NCBI RefSeq assembly: GCF_004345265.1
Contig: NZ_SLUM01000001.1
Coordinates: 124,001-188,000 of the forward strand
DNA: 64,000 bases
Source: Allofournierella massiliensis
Lineage (GTDB): Bacteria; Bacillota; Clostridia; Oscillospirales; Ruminococcaceae
Reading direction: 5' to 3'
The translations under genes were made by a program, and so were the position numbers. The notes beneath the pieces were generated by a model. The model was not told the DNA's origin and ran no database searches. It saw only the letters and a program-made list of their open reading frames with translations. Positions 16,616-25,877 of this stretch are shown piece by piece (positions within the stretch are counted from its first letter, which is position 1; each line of letters begins with the position of its first letter).

Positions 16616-17041
16616 ATGCCGGTTACCAAAGTGAAGCTGACCATCTGCGGGTCCAGCTATATTGTATCCACTACCGATTCCGAAGAATATGTGAACCAGC
16701 TGGCCGAACGGCTGGACAATGATATGACCGAGATCATGACCCAGAACCCCAGCGCCAGCGTGGCCGCCAGCGCCGTGATCAGCGCGCTGAGCTATCTGGA
16801 CGAGCTGAACAAGAACGCCTCCAGCACCGACAACATGCGCGCCCAGATCAAGGATTATCTGGAGGACGCCGCCAAGGCCAAGCTGGACGCGGAGAACGCC
16901 CGCCGTCAGGTGGAGAAGCTGACCGCCGAGCTGGAGGCTCTGAAGGCAAAGCAGGCCGCCGCTGCCCAGGCGGAAGCCGCCGCCGAAGCCGAGCCCGCCG
17001 GCGAGGAAACCCCTGCCAACGAGGAGAGCAATGAACAGTAA
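16616..17041 (+). CDS. zapA: Cell division protein ZapA
   Basis: A 141-residue ZapA-family protein, a small FtsZ-bundling factor recruited early to the division ring. The N-terminus KVKLTICGSSYIVSTTDSEE (residues 5-24) is the ZapA beta-hairpin, followed by long helices (YVNQLAERLDNDMTEIM, then a coiled coil at about 65-110). The last 30 residues are an Ala/Glu-rich acidic tail, longer than in the E. coli protein but common in clostridia. ATG 16616 follows GAAAGAAGAGGG. Its end overlaps the U32 peptidase start by 11 bases, so the two are translationally coupled. Confidence 0.88.
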   Translation: MPVTKVKLTICGSSYIVSTTDSEEYVNQLAERLDNDMTEIMTQNPSASVAASAVISALSYLDELNKNASSTDNMRAQIKDYLEDAAKAKLDAENARRQVEKLTAELEALKAKQAAAAQAEAAAEAEPAGEETPANEESNEQ

Positions 17042-19067
17042 CGCACCCATGGAAATTCTGGCCCCCGCCGGCAATATGGACGCGCTCACCGCCGCGGTTT
17101 ACAGCGGGGCGAACGCGGTGTATCTGGGCCTGAAGCGGTTCAGCGCCCGGCGCACCGCCGGCAACTTTGATGCAGACGAGCTGCGGCAGGCGGTGAGCTT
17201 CTGCCACGGCCGCGGCGTGAAGGTGTATGTGGCCATCAACACCACCGCCCACCCGGCGGAGGTGGAGGGCCTGTGTGACGCGCTGGCCGACGTGTGCGCC
17301 GCCGGGGCGGACGCGGTGATTCTGCAGGATCTGGCGGTGGCGGCCCTTGCCCGCCGCATGGCCCCCGACCTGCCCATCCACGGCTCCACCCAGATGAGCG
17401 TGCACACGCTGGAGGGTGCGCTGGAGCTGGCTGAGCTGGGCTTCTCCCGGGTGATTCTGGCCCGGGAGCTGAGCCTTGCCGAAATTGAGCACATCGCCAA
17501 AAACTGCCCCATCGAGGTGGAGGTGTTCGTGCACGGCGCGCTGTGCATGAGCGTTTCCGGCCAGTGCTACATGAGCGCCTTTCTGGGCGGACGCAGCGGC
17601 AACCGGGGCGGCTGCGCCGGGCCCTGCCGCCTGCCCTTTGCGGCGGACGGCTCCGGGGCCTGCCATCTGAGCCTGAAGGATCTTTCCGCCGTGGGCAGTC
17701 TGCCCGCGCTGGCCGCCGCCGGTGTGGTGAGCGCCAAGATCGAGGGGCGGCTGCGTGGCCCCGAGTATGTGGCCGCGGCAGTGAACGCCTGCCGCCAGTC
17801 GCTGGCCGGGCAGGCTTACGATGAGCAGGTTTTACAGAATGTATTTTCCCGTTCTGGTTTTACGAATGGTTACATCGAAGGGAAGATCAACGGCACCATG
17901 TTCGGAGTGCGCACCGCTGAGGACAGCGCCGCCAGCAAGGCGGTGATGCCCGCGCTGCGGGAGCTGTACCGCCGGGAGATGCCCCGGGTGCCGGTGCGCT
18001 TTACCCTGTATTGCGAAGAGGAGGGCTGCAAGCTCACCGCCGCCGACGGCGAGGGCAACACCGCCATCGCCTACACCCAGAACGCCCCTCAGAAGGCGGA
18101 AAAGGACCAGCGCAGCGCCATCGAGCGGGCGCTGGGCAAGACCGGCGGCACGCCCTTCTATCTGGAGAGCCTGACCATTGAGGGCGAGCCGGGCTATCTG
18201 CCGGGCAGCGAGTGGAACGAGGTGCGCCGGGCGGCGCTGGAAAGCCTGCTCAAAAAGCGCAGCGCAATTAAGCCCTGGGCGTTTACCCGACTGCCCCTGC
18301 CCGCCGCCCAGCGGCATTCCCTGCCCGCCAAACTGCCCCTCTGGGGCCGGTTCGAGCACTGGGGGCAGCGGCCGGAAAACGCCGAGAGCCTTGCCGGGCT
18401 GATCGTTCCGGTGTTTGAGGCGGAGAAGGTTCCCCAGAACCTGCGGGCCAAGACCGTGCTGGAGCTGCCCCGGGCCATGTTCGGGGCCATGGAGGAAGCG
18501 GTGGCCAAGGCCATCGCGGCCACGGAAAACGGGGGCTTTGCCGGGTATCTGGCCCAGAACATCGCCCATTTCCGGCTGGCAAAGGGCCTGCCCCTCTACG
18601 GCGGGTTCGGGCTGAACATCACCAACCCCCTTGCCGCCGATACTTACAAACAGCTGGGCCTGCGGGCCATGACCGTGCTGCCCGAGGTGCCCTTCAACGA
18701 GATGGCGGCCATCGCCCCCGGCGTGCCCACCTGGGCGCTGGTCTACGGCCACATGCCCCTGATGCTCACCCGGGCCTGTCCCCTGCAGAACGTGACCGAC
18801 TGCGCCCGCTGCGACAAAAAGGGAGAACTCACCGACCGCAAGAACAAGCACTTCCCGGTGCGCTGCGGCGGCGGTGTGCGTCAGGTCTACAACCCGGTGC
18901 CCCTGTATCTGGGCGACCGGGCCGGAGAGGTGCCTGCAGACGCGGGCGTGCTGCTGTTCACCATCGAGAGCAAAGAGCAGGCGGCGAAGGTCATCGACCG
19001 GTACCGCAAGGGCGAGACCTGGCCCGGCGAGTTCACCCGGGGCCTGTATTATAAACCGGCTCAATAA
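17031..19067 (+). CDS. U32-family peptidase/RNA-modification protein
   Basis: A 678-residue peptidase U32 protein with a C-terminal DUF3656-type part. The barrel start MEILAPAGNMDALTAAVYSG (residues 7-26), DAVILQDLA, the U32 signature VFVHGALCMSVSGQCYMSA near 166-184 and GGRSGNRGGCAGPCRLPF near 187-204 are all present. Cysteines in the last two motifs resemble iron-sulfur ligands. Relatives include collagenase-like proteases and RlhA, which hydroxylates 23S rRNA at C2501, so RNA modification is the better guess for this form. ATG 17031 has GAGGAG before it; ATG 17049 is an alternative. A short AT-rich patch (17818-17885) stands out in an otherwise GC-rich gene. Confidence 0.88.
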   Translation: MNSNAPMEILAPAGNMDALTAAVYSGANAVYLGLKRFSARRTAGNFDADELRQAVSFCHGRGVKVYVAINTTAHPAEVEGLCDALADVCAAGADAVILQDLAVAALARRMAPDLPIHGSTQMSVHTLEGALELAELGFSRVILARELSLAEIEHIAKNCPIEVEVFVHGALCMSVSGQCYMSAFLGGRSGNRGGCAGPCRLPFAADGSGACHLSLKDLSAVGSLPALAAAGVVSAKIEGRLRGPEYVAAAVNACRQSLAGQAYDEQVLQNVFSRSGFTNGYIEGKINGTMFGVRTAEDSAASKAVMPALRELYRREMPRVPVRFTLYCEEEGCKLTAADGEGNTAIAYTQNAPQKAEKDQRSAIERALGKTGGTPFYLESLTIEGEPGYLPGSEWNEVRRAALESLLKKRSAIKPWAFTRLPLPAAQRHSLPAKLPLWGRFEHWGQRPENAESLAGLIVPVFEAEKVPQNLRAKTVLELPRAMFGAMEEAVAKAIAATENGGFAGYLAQNIAHFRLAKGLPLYGGFGLNITNPLAADTYKQLGLRAMTVLPEVPFNEMAAIAPGVPTWALVYGHMPLMLTRACPLQNVTDCARCDKKGELTDRKNKHFPVRCGGGVRQVYNPVPLYLGDRAGEVPADAGVLLFTIESKEQAAKVIDRYRKGETWPGEFTRGLYYKPAQ

Positions 19068-19163
19068 TTCCGGGGCGGCTCCGCACCCTTCCTGCCGGAA
19101 GGGATGTGAAATTGCAAACAGTAATATAGATTAGAGTTTCAACAGAAAGGAAATATCCTTCCC

Positions 19164-19604
19164 ATGGAGATCCCATACATCCTCACCCGGCCGGGGGCCA
19201 AGGCCCCGGCCTACGCCACCCCCGGCGCGGCGGCCGCCGACCTGTGCGCCGCGCTGGACGCACCCCTCACGCTGGCCCCCGGCCAGCGGGCCATCATTCC
19301 CACCGGCGTGGCGGTGCAGCTGCCCGGCCCCCAGTGGGTGGCCCTGCTCTGCGCCCGCAGCGGCCTTGCGGTGAAGCGGGGGCTGACCCTTTCCAACGGG
19401 GTGGGCGTCATCGATTCCGACTACCGGGGCGAGATCGGCGCCGGTGTGGTGAATCTGGGCGAGGAGCCGGTGACCGTGGAGCCCGGCGAGCGGGTGGCCC
19501 AGCTGATGATCCTGCCGGTGGCCCAGGGCACCTTTGTGCAGGCCGAAACGCTGGACGATACCCACCGGGGCGCGGGGGGCTTTGGCTCCACCGGCCGCCT
19601 GTGA
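19164..19604 (+). CDS. dut: dUTP diphosphatase
   Basis: A 146-residue trimeric dUTPase that hydrolyses dUTP to dUMP and pyrophosphate. The five family motifs are visible: AAAADLCAALD (I), ARSGLAVKRGLTLSNGVG (II), GVIDSDYRGEIGAGVVN (III), PGERVAQLMILP (IV) and RGAGGFGSTGR at the C-terminus (V, the flexible lid). The ATG follows AAAGGAAAT. The preceding 96-base gap contains a small hairpin, CCCTTCC/GGAAGGG, near 19087. Confidence 0.95.
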   Translation: MEIPYILTRPGAKAPAYATPGAAAADLCAALDAPLTLAPGQRAIIPTGVAVQLPGPQWVALLCARSGLAVKRGLTLSNGVGVIDSDYRGEIGAGVVNLGEEPVTVEPGERVAQLMILPVAQGTFVQAETLDDTHRGAGGFGSTGRL

Positions 19605-19628
19605 GCGGGGCAAAGGAGAAAACGACCC

Positions 19629-19874
19629 ATGAAAAACGCTTTGTTTCTGTGTTTCTGCCTGCTGGCGGGCGTGATCGCCGGCGGGCTGCTGGCTCAGGTG
19701 TGCGCCGGGGTGCCGACCCTTTCCTGGCTGGCCTACTCCAAGGCGCTGCGGTTTGCGCCCCAGCTGGATCTGAGCGTGCTGCGCCTGAATCTGGATTTCG
19801 TGATGGAGCTCAGCGTGGCGCAGGTTCTGGCGCTGGCGCTGGCCATCTTTGTGTATCACCGGGTGGAGATCTGA
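19629..19874 (+). CDS. DUF4321 small membrane protein
   Basis: An 81-residue protein with two hydrophobic segments (about residues 4-26 and 60-78) joined by a short loop, fitting DUF4321, a family found next to maf and mreB in many clostridia. Its role is unknown; the neighbourhood hints at the cell envelope. GGCAAAGGAG precedes ATG 19629, 24 bases after dut. Confidence 0.8.
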   Translation: MKNALFLCFCLLAGVIAGGLLAQVCAGVPTLSWLAYSKALRFAPQLDLSVLRLNLDFVMELSVAQVLALALAIFVYHRVEI

Positions 19875-19888
19875 GCTCCGCCCGCTTC

Positions 19889-19916
19889 GCCCTGGGCTCA
19901 TGGCCCGGGCTTTTTT
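19889..19916 (+). terminator. Terminator after the DUF4321 gene
   Basis: GCCCTGGGC and GCCCGGGC pair (one bulged T) and six Ts follow at 19911-19916. Confidence 0.75.
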
Positions 19917-19991
19917 GCGGGAATGCCCCATGGGCAGCCCTTTCTAAAAAAATTTACCGTCACTTGAAATAAACCAAAGGAGAAAATCGTT

Positions 19992-20549
19992 ATGTCATTG
20001 ATCCTCGCATCCGGAAGCCCCCGCCGCAAAGAGCTGCTGGCCATGATCTGCCCGGAGTTTTCCGTGATTACCAGTGAGGTGGACGAGTCCGCCATCACCG
20101 CCCCCACCCCCGCCGAGACCGCTCTGGCGCTGGCCACCGCCAAGTGCAAAGCCGTGGCCAAGGATCACCCGGAGGATGTGGTCATCGGCTGCGACACCGT
20201 GGTGGACTGCGGCGGCCGCATCTTCGGCAAGCCCGCCGACCGGAACGCCGCCGTGGCCATGCTGCGCGAACTGTCCGGCAAGGGGCATCAGGTGCACACC
20301 GGCGTGTGCGTGTGCAAGGGCGATGTGTGCAGGAGCCTTGTGGCCACCAGCACCGTGCGCTTTTACCCCATTGAGGAGGCGGCCATTCAGGCCTATGTGG
20401 ACACCCCCGAACCCTACGACAAGGCCGGCGGCTACGCCATTCAGGGCACCGCGGCCCTGTTCTGCGAGGGCATCGACGGCTGCTACTACAACATCATGGG
20501 CCTGCCGGTTTCCCGCCTGGCCCGGCTGCTGCGGGAGTTCGGCATCTGA
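19992..20549 (+). CDS. maf: Maf nucleotide pyrophosphatase
   Basis: A 185-residue Maf/Ham1-superfamily enzyme that hydrolyses non-canonical or methylated nucleoside triphosphates such as dTTP/UTP; overexpression blocks septation in Bacillus. LILASGSPRRKELL at residues 3-16 is the phosphate-binding motif, with E near 36 in SEVDES, GCDTVVDCGG near 67-76, and YDKAGGYAIQG near 139-149. Length is normal. AAAGGAGAAAAT precedes ATG 19992. It begins the clostridial shape and division block. Confidence 0.93.
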   Translation: MSLILASGSPRRKELLAMICPEFSVITSEVDESAITAPTPAETALALATAKCKAVAKDHPEDVVIGCDTVVDCGGRIFGKPADRNAAVAMLRELSGKGHQVHTGVCVCKGDVCRSLVATSTVRFYPIEEAAIQAYVDTPEPYDKAGGYAIQGTAALFCEGIDGCYYNIMGLPVSRLARLLREFGI

Positions 20550-20626
20550 CAGCGGGCAAAAGTGGGAAAAACGGGGCAAAAGCGGGCAAAAAGTTTGAAG
20601 AAATTGAAAAAAGAGCCCCGCGCCCG

Positions 20627-20655
20627 TTGAGAATGCTTTCGCGGGCGGGTATAAT
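20627..20655 (+). promoter_or_regulatory. mreB operon promoter with hairpin leader
   Basis: TTGAGA (20627-20632), 17 bases, TATAAT (20650-20655). The leader to 20792 contains a GC-rich hairpin (ACCGG/CCGGC, about 20688-20702) followed by a T7 run at 20709-20715, so premature termination is possible. Confidence 0.72.
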
Positions 20656-20791
20656 AAGGTAGAATGCCCGTACGACGACCCGGCCGAGACCGGAAACCGG
20701 CGGCGGTGCGTTTTTTTGATTTTTATTCCGGCCATTTAAAATAGAGTGTGCGCCTCGGTGTGAGGCCTGTGAGAAAAGGAGAAACGAGTTT

Positions 20792-21808
20792 ATGTTCAGC
20801 AAGGATATCGGAATCGACCTCGGAACCGCCAATACCCTGGTTTACCTGCGGGGCAAGGGCATCATCATGCGGGAGCCCAGCGTGGTTGCCGTGGACACCA
20901 AGACCGACGAGGTGCGCAGCGTTGGCCATGAGGCCAAGGCGGTCATCGGCCGTACCCCCGGCAGCATCATGGCGGTTCGCCCCCTGAAGGACGGCGTGAT
21001 CGCCGACTTCGACATCACCGCCAACATGCTGGCCCGCTTCATCAAGAAGGTGTGCGGCAACAGCATGTTCTTCCGCCCCCGCGTGGTCATCTGCATCCCC
21101 TCCGGCGTGACCGAGGTGGAGCGCCGCGCCGTGAAGGAGGCCGCCCTGAAGGCGGGCGCCCGTCAGGTGAGCGTGATCGAGGAGCCCATGGCTGCCGCCA
21201 TCGGCGCCGGTCTGCCCATCAGCGAGCCCTCCGGCAGCATGGTGGTGGACATCGGCGGCGGCACCAGCGAGGTGGCCGTGATCAGCCTGGGCGGCATCGT
21301 GGCGGCCCGCAGCGTTCGTGTGGGCGGCGATGAGTTCGATCAGGCCATCATTGCCTACATCAAGCGCAAGTACAACCTGCTGATCGGTGAGCGCACCGCC
21401 GAGCAGATCAAGATCGAAATCGGCTCCGCCTACGAACTGGAGGAGGAGAAGGAGATGGAGATCAAGGGCCGCAACCTGGTGGACGGCCTGCCCAAGAACA
21501 TCACCGTTCACTCCGAGGAGATCCGCGACGCGCTGGCCGAGAGCCTGCAGAAGGTTGTGGACGCCATCAAGGAGACTCTGGAGCGCACCCCGCCCGAGCT
21601 GAGCGCCGACATCATCGACCACGGCATCATGCTCACCGGCGGCGGCGCACTGCTGCGCGGCCTGGACGAGCTGGTTCACCGTGAGACCGGCATCGACGTG
21701 CATGTGGCCGAGACCCCGCTGGACTGCGTGGCCGCCGGCACCGGCGCCGTGCTGGATCACATCGACCTGCTGGGCGACGTGCTGGACGACAACTCCTCTC
21801 ACTTCTGA
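20792..21808 (+). CDS. mreB: Rod-shape actin homologue MreB
   Basis: A 338-residue bacterial actin that polymerises along the membrane and directs lateral wall synthesis. The actin-fold nucleotide motifs are present: [16 protein letters not shown] near residues 6-21 (phosphate 1), [18 protein letters not shown] near 152-169 (phosphate 2), and [15 protein letters not shown] near 280-294 (adenosine). The N-terminal [11 protein letters not shown] may lie on the membrane. AAAAGGAG precedes ATG 20792. It heads the mreB-mreC-mreD-mrdA run, though a terminator and a palindromic repeat follow it. Confidence 0.97.
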   Translation: MFSKDIGIDLGTANTLVYLRGKGIIMREPSVVAVDTKTDEVRSVGHEAKAVIGRTPGSIMAVRPLKDGVIADFDITANMLARFIKKVCGNSMFFRPRVVICIPSGVTEVERRAVKEAALKAGARQVSVIEEPMAAAIGAGLPISEPSGSMVVDIGGGTSEVAVISLGGIVAARSVRVGGDEFDQAIIAYIKRKYNLLIGERTAEQIKIEIGSAYELEEEKEMEIKGRNLVDGLPKNITVHSEEIRDALAESLQKVVDAIKETLERTPPELSADIIDHGIMLTGGGALLRGLDELVHRETGIDVHVAETPLDCVAAGTGAVLDHIDLLGDVLDDNSSHF

Positions 21809-21853
21809 TTCAAGCCGCAGGGCCGCGCCCTGCCTTGGCAGACGCACAACACC

Positions 21854-21890
21854 GGCGCGGGCGGCCCAGGCCGGGCGGCCCGCGCCTTTC
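21854..21890 (+). terminator. Terminator between mreB and mreC
   Basis: GGCGCGGGC (21854-21862) pairs with GCCCGCGCC (21878-21886), followed by TTTCTTT. It would make mreB more abundant than mreCD. Confidence 0.75.
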
Positions 21891-21899
21891 TTTACTTCA

Positions 21900-21972
21900 G
21901 GCAACACCCCGCAATTCACGCCCGATGGGCTCAGGCGGCGCACTCCACCACCTGGAATTGTGCGGTGCTGCC
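21900..21972. repeat. Dispersed palindromic repeat, copy C
   Basis: Arms GGCAACACCCCGCAATT (21900-21916) and AATTGTGCGGTGCTGCC (21956-21972) with a GC-rich centre, directly after the mreB terminator. Confidence 0.75.
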
Positions 21973-22055
21973 TTCTATCTCTGAACATTGGAACACGCCG
22001 GGGCAGTGCGCCGTTTTGACGCAGCGGCCCCGGCAAAACCAGGGAGGTGAGCCCG

Positions 22056-22949
22056 CTGAAGGACTTTTTCAATACCGGAAAATTCAAGGCCCTTGTGGCG
22101 CTGGCGGTGCTGCTGGGCGGCATCATGGCCTGGGCCGGGGCCAACGGGCGGCTGGCCAGCGCGCCGGAGCAGATCCTGAGCGCGGTGCTTTCGCCCTTCC
22201 AGAAGGGGGCCAGCGCCGTGAGCGGCGGCGTGGACGGCCTTTTGGACAAATACGCCCGCATCGACTCCATCATCGCTGAAAACGAGGCGCTGAAGGAGGA
22301 AAACTGGGAGCTGCAGGATAAGCTGGTGGAATACGACCGGCTCAAGGCCGAGAACGACGCCTACAGGGAGCGTGACCGGCTGGAGGACGACAGCCCCGAA
22401 TACACCTATGTTTCCGCCTTTGTGATCGGCCGCGACCCGCTGGAACAGTTCGGCGGCTTCACCATCGACCTTGGCACGCTGGACGGCGTGCAGCAGGGCG
22501 ACGTGGTGGTGAGCGATCAGGGGTATCTGGTGGGCCGCGTGCTGGAGACGGGCCCCGCGTCCAGCAAGGTGATGACCATTCTGCAGCCCGGCTCCTATGT
22601 GGCCTGCGTGGTCAGCCGCACCCGCGACACCGGCAACCTGAACGGCAATTCCGCCTATGCGTCGGACGGCCGCTGCGTGCTGGAGAACCTCTCCCGCGAT
22701 ACGCTGGCCCAGGTGGGCGACCAGATCATCACCACCGGCCTTGGCGGCGAGTTCCCGGCGGATATCCGGGTGGGCACCATCGAGGAGATCCTGCCCGAGG
22801 AGAGCGGCCGCTCCTCCATCGCGGTGATCGAGCCCGGCGCCGACGTGAACAACGTGAAGCATGTGTTCGTGATCACCGATTTTGAAACCGCCTACGGCCA
22901 GCAGGCCGAGGAAAACCAGACCGCCTCCGACGCCCAGCCGGAAAGCTGA
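22056..22949 (+). CDS. mreC: Rod-shape-determining protein MreC, probable CTG start
   Basis: About 297 residues: one N-terminal membrane helix (residues 9-26), a coiled coil (70-105, rich in Glu/Lys/Leu) and the beta-rich MreC domain beyond, with VVVSDQGYLVGRV near 148-160 and GDQIITTGLGGEFPADIRVG near 224-243. MreC links MreB to the wall synthases outside the membrane. The only standard start, GTG 22047, lies inside the Shine-Dalgarno sequence GGAGGTGA (22043-22050), which is perfectly complementary to 16S rRNA. Five bases later CTG 22056 would give MKDFFNTGKFKAL, a typical MreC N-terminus, so initiation at CTG is preferred here. A conventional annotation would begin at 22047. Confidence 0.88.
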   Translation: MKDFFNTGKFKALVALAVLLGGIMAWAGANGRLASAPEQILSAVLSPFQKGASAVSGGVDGLLDKYARIDSIIAENEALKEENWELQDKLVEYDRLKAENDAYRERDRLEDDSPEYTYVSAFVIGRDPLEQFGGFTIDLGTLDGVQQGDVVVSDQGYLVGRVLETGPASSKVMTILQPGSYVACVVSRTRDTGNLNGNSAYASDGRCVLENLSRDTLAQVGDQIITTGLGGEFPADIRVGTIEEILPEESGRSSIAVIEPGADVNNVKHVFVITDFETAYGQQAEENQTASDAQPES

Positions 22950-22984
22950 GCGCCGCGGGCTGCCAACGAAAGGGGGCGCGCTGC

Positions 22985-23509
22985 ATGACGAGCCGCCGCA
23001 AACGGAATTTGATTCTGCTGGCCAAATGGGCCTGCTACTTTTTGATTTTGCTCATTGCGGCCACCCTGCAAAGCCTGCCGGGCTTTCTGTCCATCTTCGG
23101 GGTGCGGCCGCTGTTCATTCTGCCGGTGTGCCTGGCGGTGGCCATCTACGAGGGCGAGTATCCCGGCGCGCTGCTGGCGGTGGCCGGCGGCTTTCTGTGG
23201 GACTGGACCGCCAGCCGGGTCGGCGGCCTGATGGCCCTGGGCCTGATGGCCATCTGCTTTGCCGCCGCCGTGGTGGTGGAGCTGTATCTGCGGGTGAACA
23301 CCGTGAACTTCATTCTGGTGAACGCCGCCTGCTGCCTGCTGGTCACCGGCATGGACTTTCTGTTCTACTACCTGATGCCCGGTTACAGCGGGGCGATGGA
23401 GCGGTACCTGACCACGGTGCTGCCCATGGTGATCTACACGGCGGTGCTTTCGCCCCTGGCCATGATGGCGGTGCGCCGGGTGGCCGGGCATTTCGTGCCC
23501 GAACAGTAA
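22985..23509 (+). CDS. mreD: Rod-shape-determining protein MreD
   Basis: A 174-residue membrane protein with five or six hydrophobic helices and the MreD-type signature in the middle (EYPGALLAVAGGFLWDWTAS near residues 58-77). It anchors the MreBC complex in the membrane. AAAGGGGG precedes ATG 22985; the gaps to mreC (35 bases) and mrdA (19 bases) are short, so it is one operon. Confidence 0.9.
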   Translation: MTSRRKRNLILLAKWACYFLILLIAATLQSLPGFLSIFGVRPLFILPVCLAVAIYEGEYPGALLAVAGGFLWDWTASRVGGLMALGLMAICFAAAVVVELYLRVNTVNFILVNAACCLLVTGMDFLFYYLMPGYSGAMERYLTTVLPMVIYTAVLSPLAMMAVRRVAGHFVPEQ

Positions 23510-23528
23510 CCGGAAGGGAGGCCGGCCG

Positions 23529-25598
23529 ATGGACCAGAAAAGCGTGTTCCGCCGCGTGGGCGGACTGATCGGGATCAGCCTTGTGGTGCTGGGCATTATC
23601 CTGCTGCGGCTGGTGGAATTCCAGCTGGTGAACGGCGAGGAATACAAAAGCCAGGCCCAGAGCGTGACCAACTATAAATTCAACATCCCCGCCGCCCGGG
23701 GCGAGATCGTGGACCGTTACGGCCGCGCCCTTGCCTCCAACGCGGTGGGCTACGACCTTGTGATCAATCAGCTGATGCTCACCGGCGACGTGAACCAGCT
23801 GGTGATGGATCTGGTGGAGATTCTGCAGAGCTGCGGCGAGGAATGGAACGACACCATGCCCGTGAGCAGCCCGGACGAAAGCGGCCACTACACCTTCACC
23901 GACGGGGACGACACCTCCGCCCAGAGCCGGCTGGCCAAGCTGAAGGAGAACATCGAGCTGCAGCAGTACGCCACCGCCGATCAGGTGATGGCAAAGCTGG
24001 TGGAGCGCTACAAGCTGGAGGACTACGACCCCCGGTGGCAGCGGATCCTGGCCGGCGTGCGCTACCAGATGCAGCTGGAGGATTTCAGCGCCAGCAACAG
24101 CTTCACCCTTGCCAGCGACATCTCCAACCAGACGGTGGCCATGGTCAAGGAGCGCAGCCTGAGCCTTGCGGGCGCCGAGATCATCGAGACCACCCACCGG
24201 GTGTATGAGGACGGCACCCTGCTGCCCCATTATCTGGGCAGCGTGGGCAGCATCACCAGCGAGCAGTGGTGGGTGGAGGACGAAAACGGCAACGTGACCA
24301 CCCCCTTAAAGGACGCGGGCTACAACATGAACGACCTGATCGGCCAGTCCGGCGTGGAAAAATACGCCGAGGACCGGCTGCGGGGCAAGGAAGGCACCCA
24401 GCAGGTGAGCCGCGACAAGAGCGGCGTGGTGGTGGGCACCCAGATGCTGGTGGACCCCCAGCCCGGCGAGACGGTGGTGCTGACCATCGACAAGGACCTG
24501 CAGAAGAGCCTGAACGAGCAGCTGGAGGCCCTGATTCTGGAGATGCAGCAGACCAAGGAGCCCACCAAGGGCAAGGAGGTCACCTCCGGCTCGGCGGTGG
24601 TCATCGACGTGAAAACCGGCGGGATTCTGGCCATTGCCAACTACCCCAGCTACGATCTGAACCTGTATAAGACCAATTACAGCGCCTACAGCTCGGATCC
24701 CAACACCCCGCTGCTGAGCCGGGCAACCACCGGCCTGTACGCCCCCGGCTCCACCTTCAAGCCGGCGGTGGCGCTGGCGGGCCTGCTGGGCGGCATCGTG
24801 ACCCCCGAGGACACGGTGAACTGCACCCGCGTGTACGACTTCTACACCGACTACAAGCCCGTGTGCCAGCAGCTGGGCCCCCACAGCGGCCCCACCAACC
24901 TGACCGAGGCCCTGACCCACAGCTGCAACATCTATTTCTATGACGTGGGCCGCCGGGTGGGGCTGGAAAACTTCGACGAGATGGCAACCAGCCTGGGCCT
25001 TGCCACCAAGACCGGCTTTGAGCTGGGCGAGTCCACCGGCAACCTGACCCACACCACCGACGAAAACTACGGCAAGGGCCTGGAGCTGCAGGCGGCCATC
25101 GGCCAGGGCAACACCCAGGTGACACCCATCCAGCTGGCCACCTACGCGGCCACCCTGGCCAACAAGGGCACCCGTTACTCCACCCACATCATCTCCGGCT
25201 ACCGGGACAGCAACACCGGCGAGCTGATCGAAGAGGTGGAGCCGGTGGTGGCCGAGCAGATCGAGGATAACATCGGCGCCTTCGACGCGGTGGAACAGGG
25301 CATGCAGGGCGCCGCGCGGGACAGCAGCGCCCTGCGGGATTACCCGCTGAACATCGCCGTCAAGACCGGCAGCCCCCAGCGCTGGGAGCGGGACGAAAAG
25401 GGCAACTACGCCTACACCAACACCGCGGTCATCGCCTACGGCCCGGTGGAGGATCCCCAGCTGGCCATCGGCATCGTGCTGGAATGGGGCGGCGGCGGTT
25501 CCAACGGCCTGCCGCTGGTGCGCAGCATCTTCGACAGCTACTATTATACCCAGAGCGAGGGCCTGGAGCCCGAGTCCGAGGGCGTGCTGCTGCCCTGA
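23529..25598 (+). CDS. mrdA: Penicillin-binding protein 2, class B transpeptidase
   Basis: A 689-residue monofunctional peptidoglycan transpeptidase of the elongation machinery. One membrane helix (residues 10-30) is followed by the dimerisation part beginning IPAARGEIVDRYGRALASN (near 51-69), then the transpeptidase domain with its three motifs: SxxK as STFK near 408-411, SxN as SCN near 462-464, and KTG near 613-615. A longer than usual insert at 100-190 separates the pedestal segments. It belongs with MreBCD; the matching glycosyltransferase RodA is not encoded in the window. Confidence 0.95.
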   Translation: MDQKSVFRRVGGLIGISLVVLGIILLRLVEFQLVNGEEYKSQAQSVTNYKFNIPAARGEIVDRYGRALASNAVGYDLVINQLMLTGDVNQLVMDLVEILQSCGEEWNDTMPVSSPDESGHYTFTDGDDTSAQSRLAKLKENIELQQYATADQVMAKLVERYKLEDYDPRWQRILAGVRYQMQLEDFSASNSFTLASDISNQTVAMVKERSLSLAGAEIIETTHRVYEDGTLLPHYLGSVGSITSEQWWVEDENGNVTTPLKDAGYNMNDLIGQSGVEKYAEDRLRGKEGTQQVSRDKSGVVVGTQMLVDPQPGETVVLTIDKDLQKSLNEQLEALILEMQQTKEPTKGKEVTSGSAVVIDVKTGGILAIANYPSYDLNLYKTNYSAYSSDPNTPLLSRATTGLYAPGSTFKPAVALAGLLGGIVTPEDTVNCTRVYDFYTDYKPVCQQLGPHSGPTNLTEALTHSCNIYFYDVGRRVGLENFDEMATSLGLATKTGFELGESTGNLTHTTDENYGKGLELQAAIGQGNTQVTPIQLATYAATLANKGTRYSTHIISGYRDSNTGELIEEVEPVVAEQIEDNIGAFDAVEQGMQGAARDSSALRDYPLNIAVKTGSPQRWERDEKGNYAYTNTAVIAYGPVEDPQLAIGIVLEWGGGGSNGLPLVRSIFDSYYYTQSEGLEPESEGVLLP

Positions 25599-25636
25599 TA
25601 ACGGGCGGCAGGCAACGCCGCACACAGCATTCCCCC

Positions 25637-25675
25637 GGGGCACGGCGGGCCGCTTGGTACGCCGTGCCCCTTTGT
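25637..25675 (+). terminator. Terminator of the mre-mrdA operon
   Basis: GGGGCACGGCG (25637-25647) pairs perfectly with CGCCGTGCCCC (25660-25670), followed by TTTGTGT. A fragment resembling the left arm of the dispersed repeat (GGCAACGCCGCACA, near 25609) lies just before it. Confidence 0.8.
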
Positions 25676-25763
25676 GTCTGCAAGGGGGCGGTTCTCTCGG
25701 GTAAAAACGGCGAAAAGAAGAGCGAAAAACACATTTTTTTGGCTTAAATACACAAAGCACAAC

Positions 25764-25819
25764 TTGCTATCGCCCCCGCTTTGTGCTATCATGTTAATAT
25801 AGGTGCATCATAGGCACCT
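25764..25819 (+). promoter_or_regulatory. minD promoter and 5-prime hairpin
   Basis: TTGCTA (25764-25769), 17 bases, TATCAT (25787-25792). The hairpin AGGTGC/GCACCT (25801-25819) sits at the expected transcript start and could stabilise the mRNA or act as an operator. Confidence 0.65.
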
Positions 25820-25877
25820 GTATACCATTTTTCGTTGATCCCGGCCCCATCCCGGCCGAAAAAAGGAGGTCCGACCC

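Noticed and set aside
17818-17885. AT-rich patch in the U32 gene as an insertion
   Set aside because: The reading frame and family-like protein sequence continue through it without a break; probably local codon variation.
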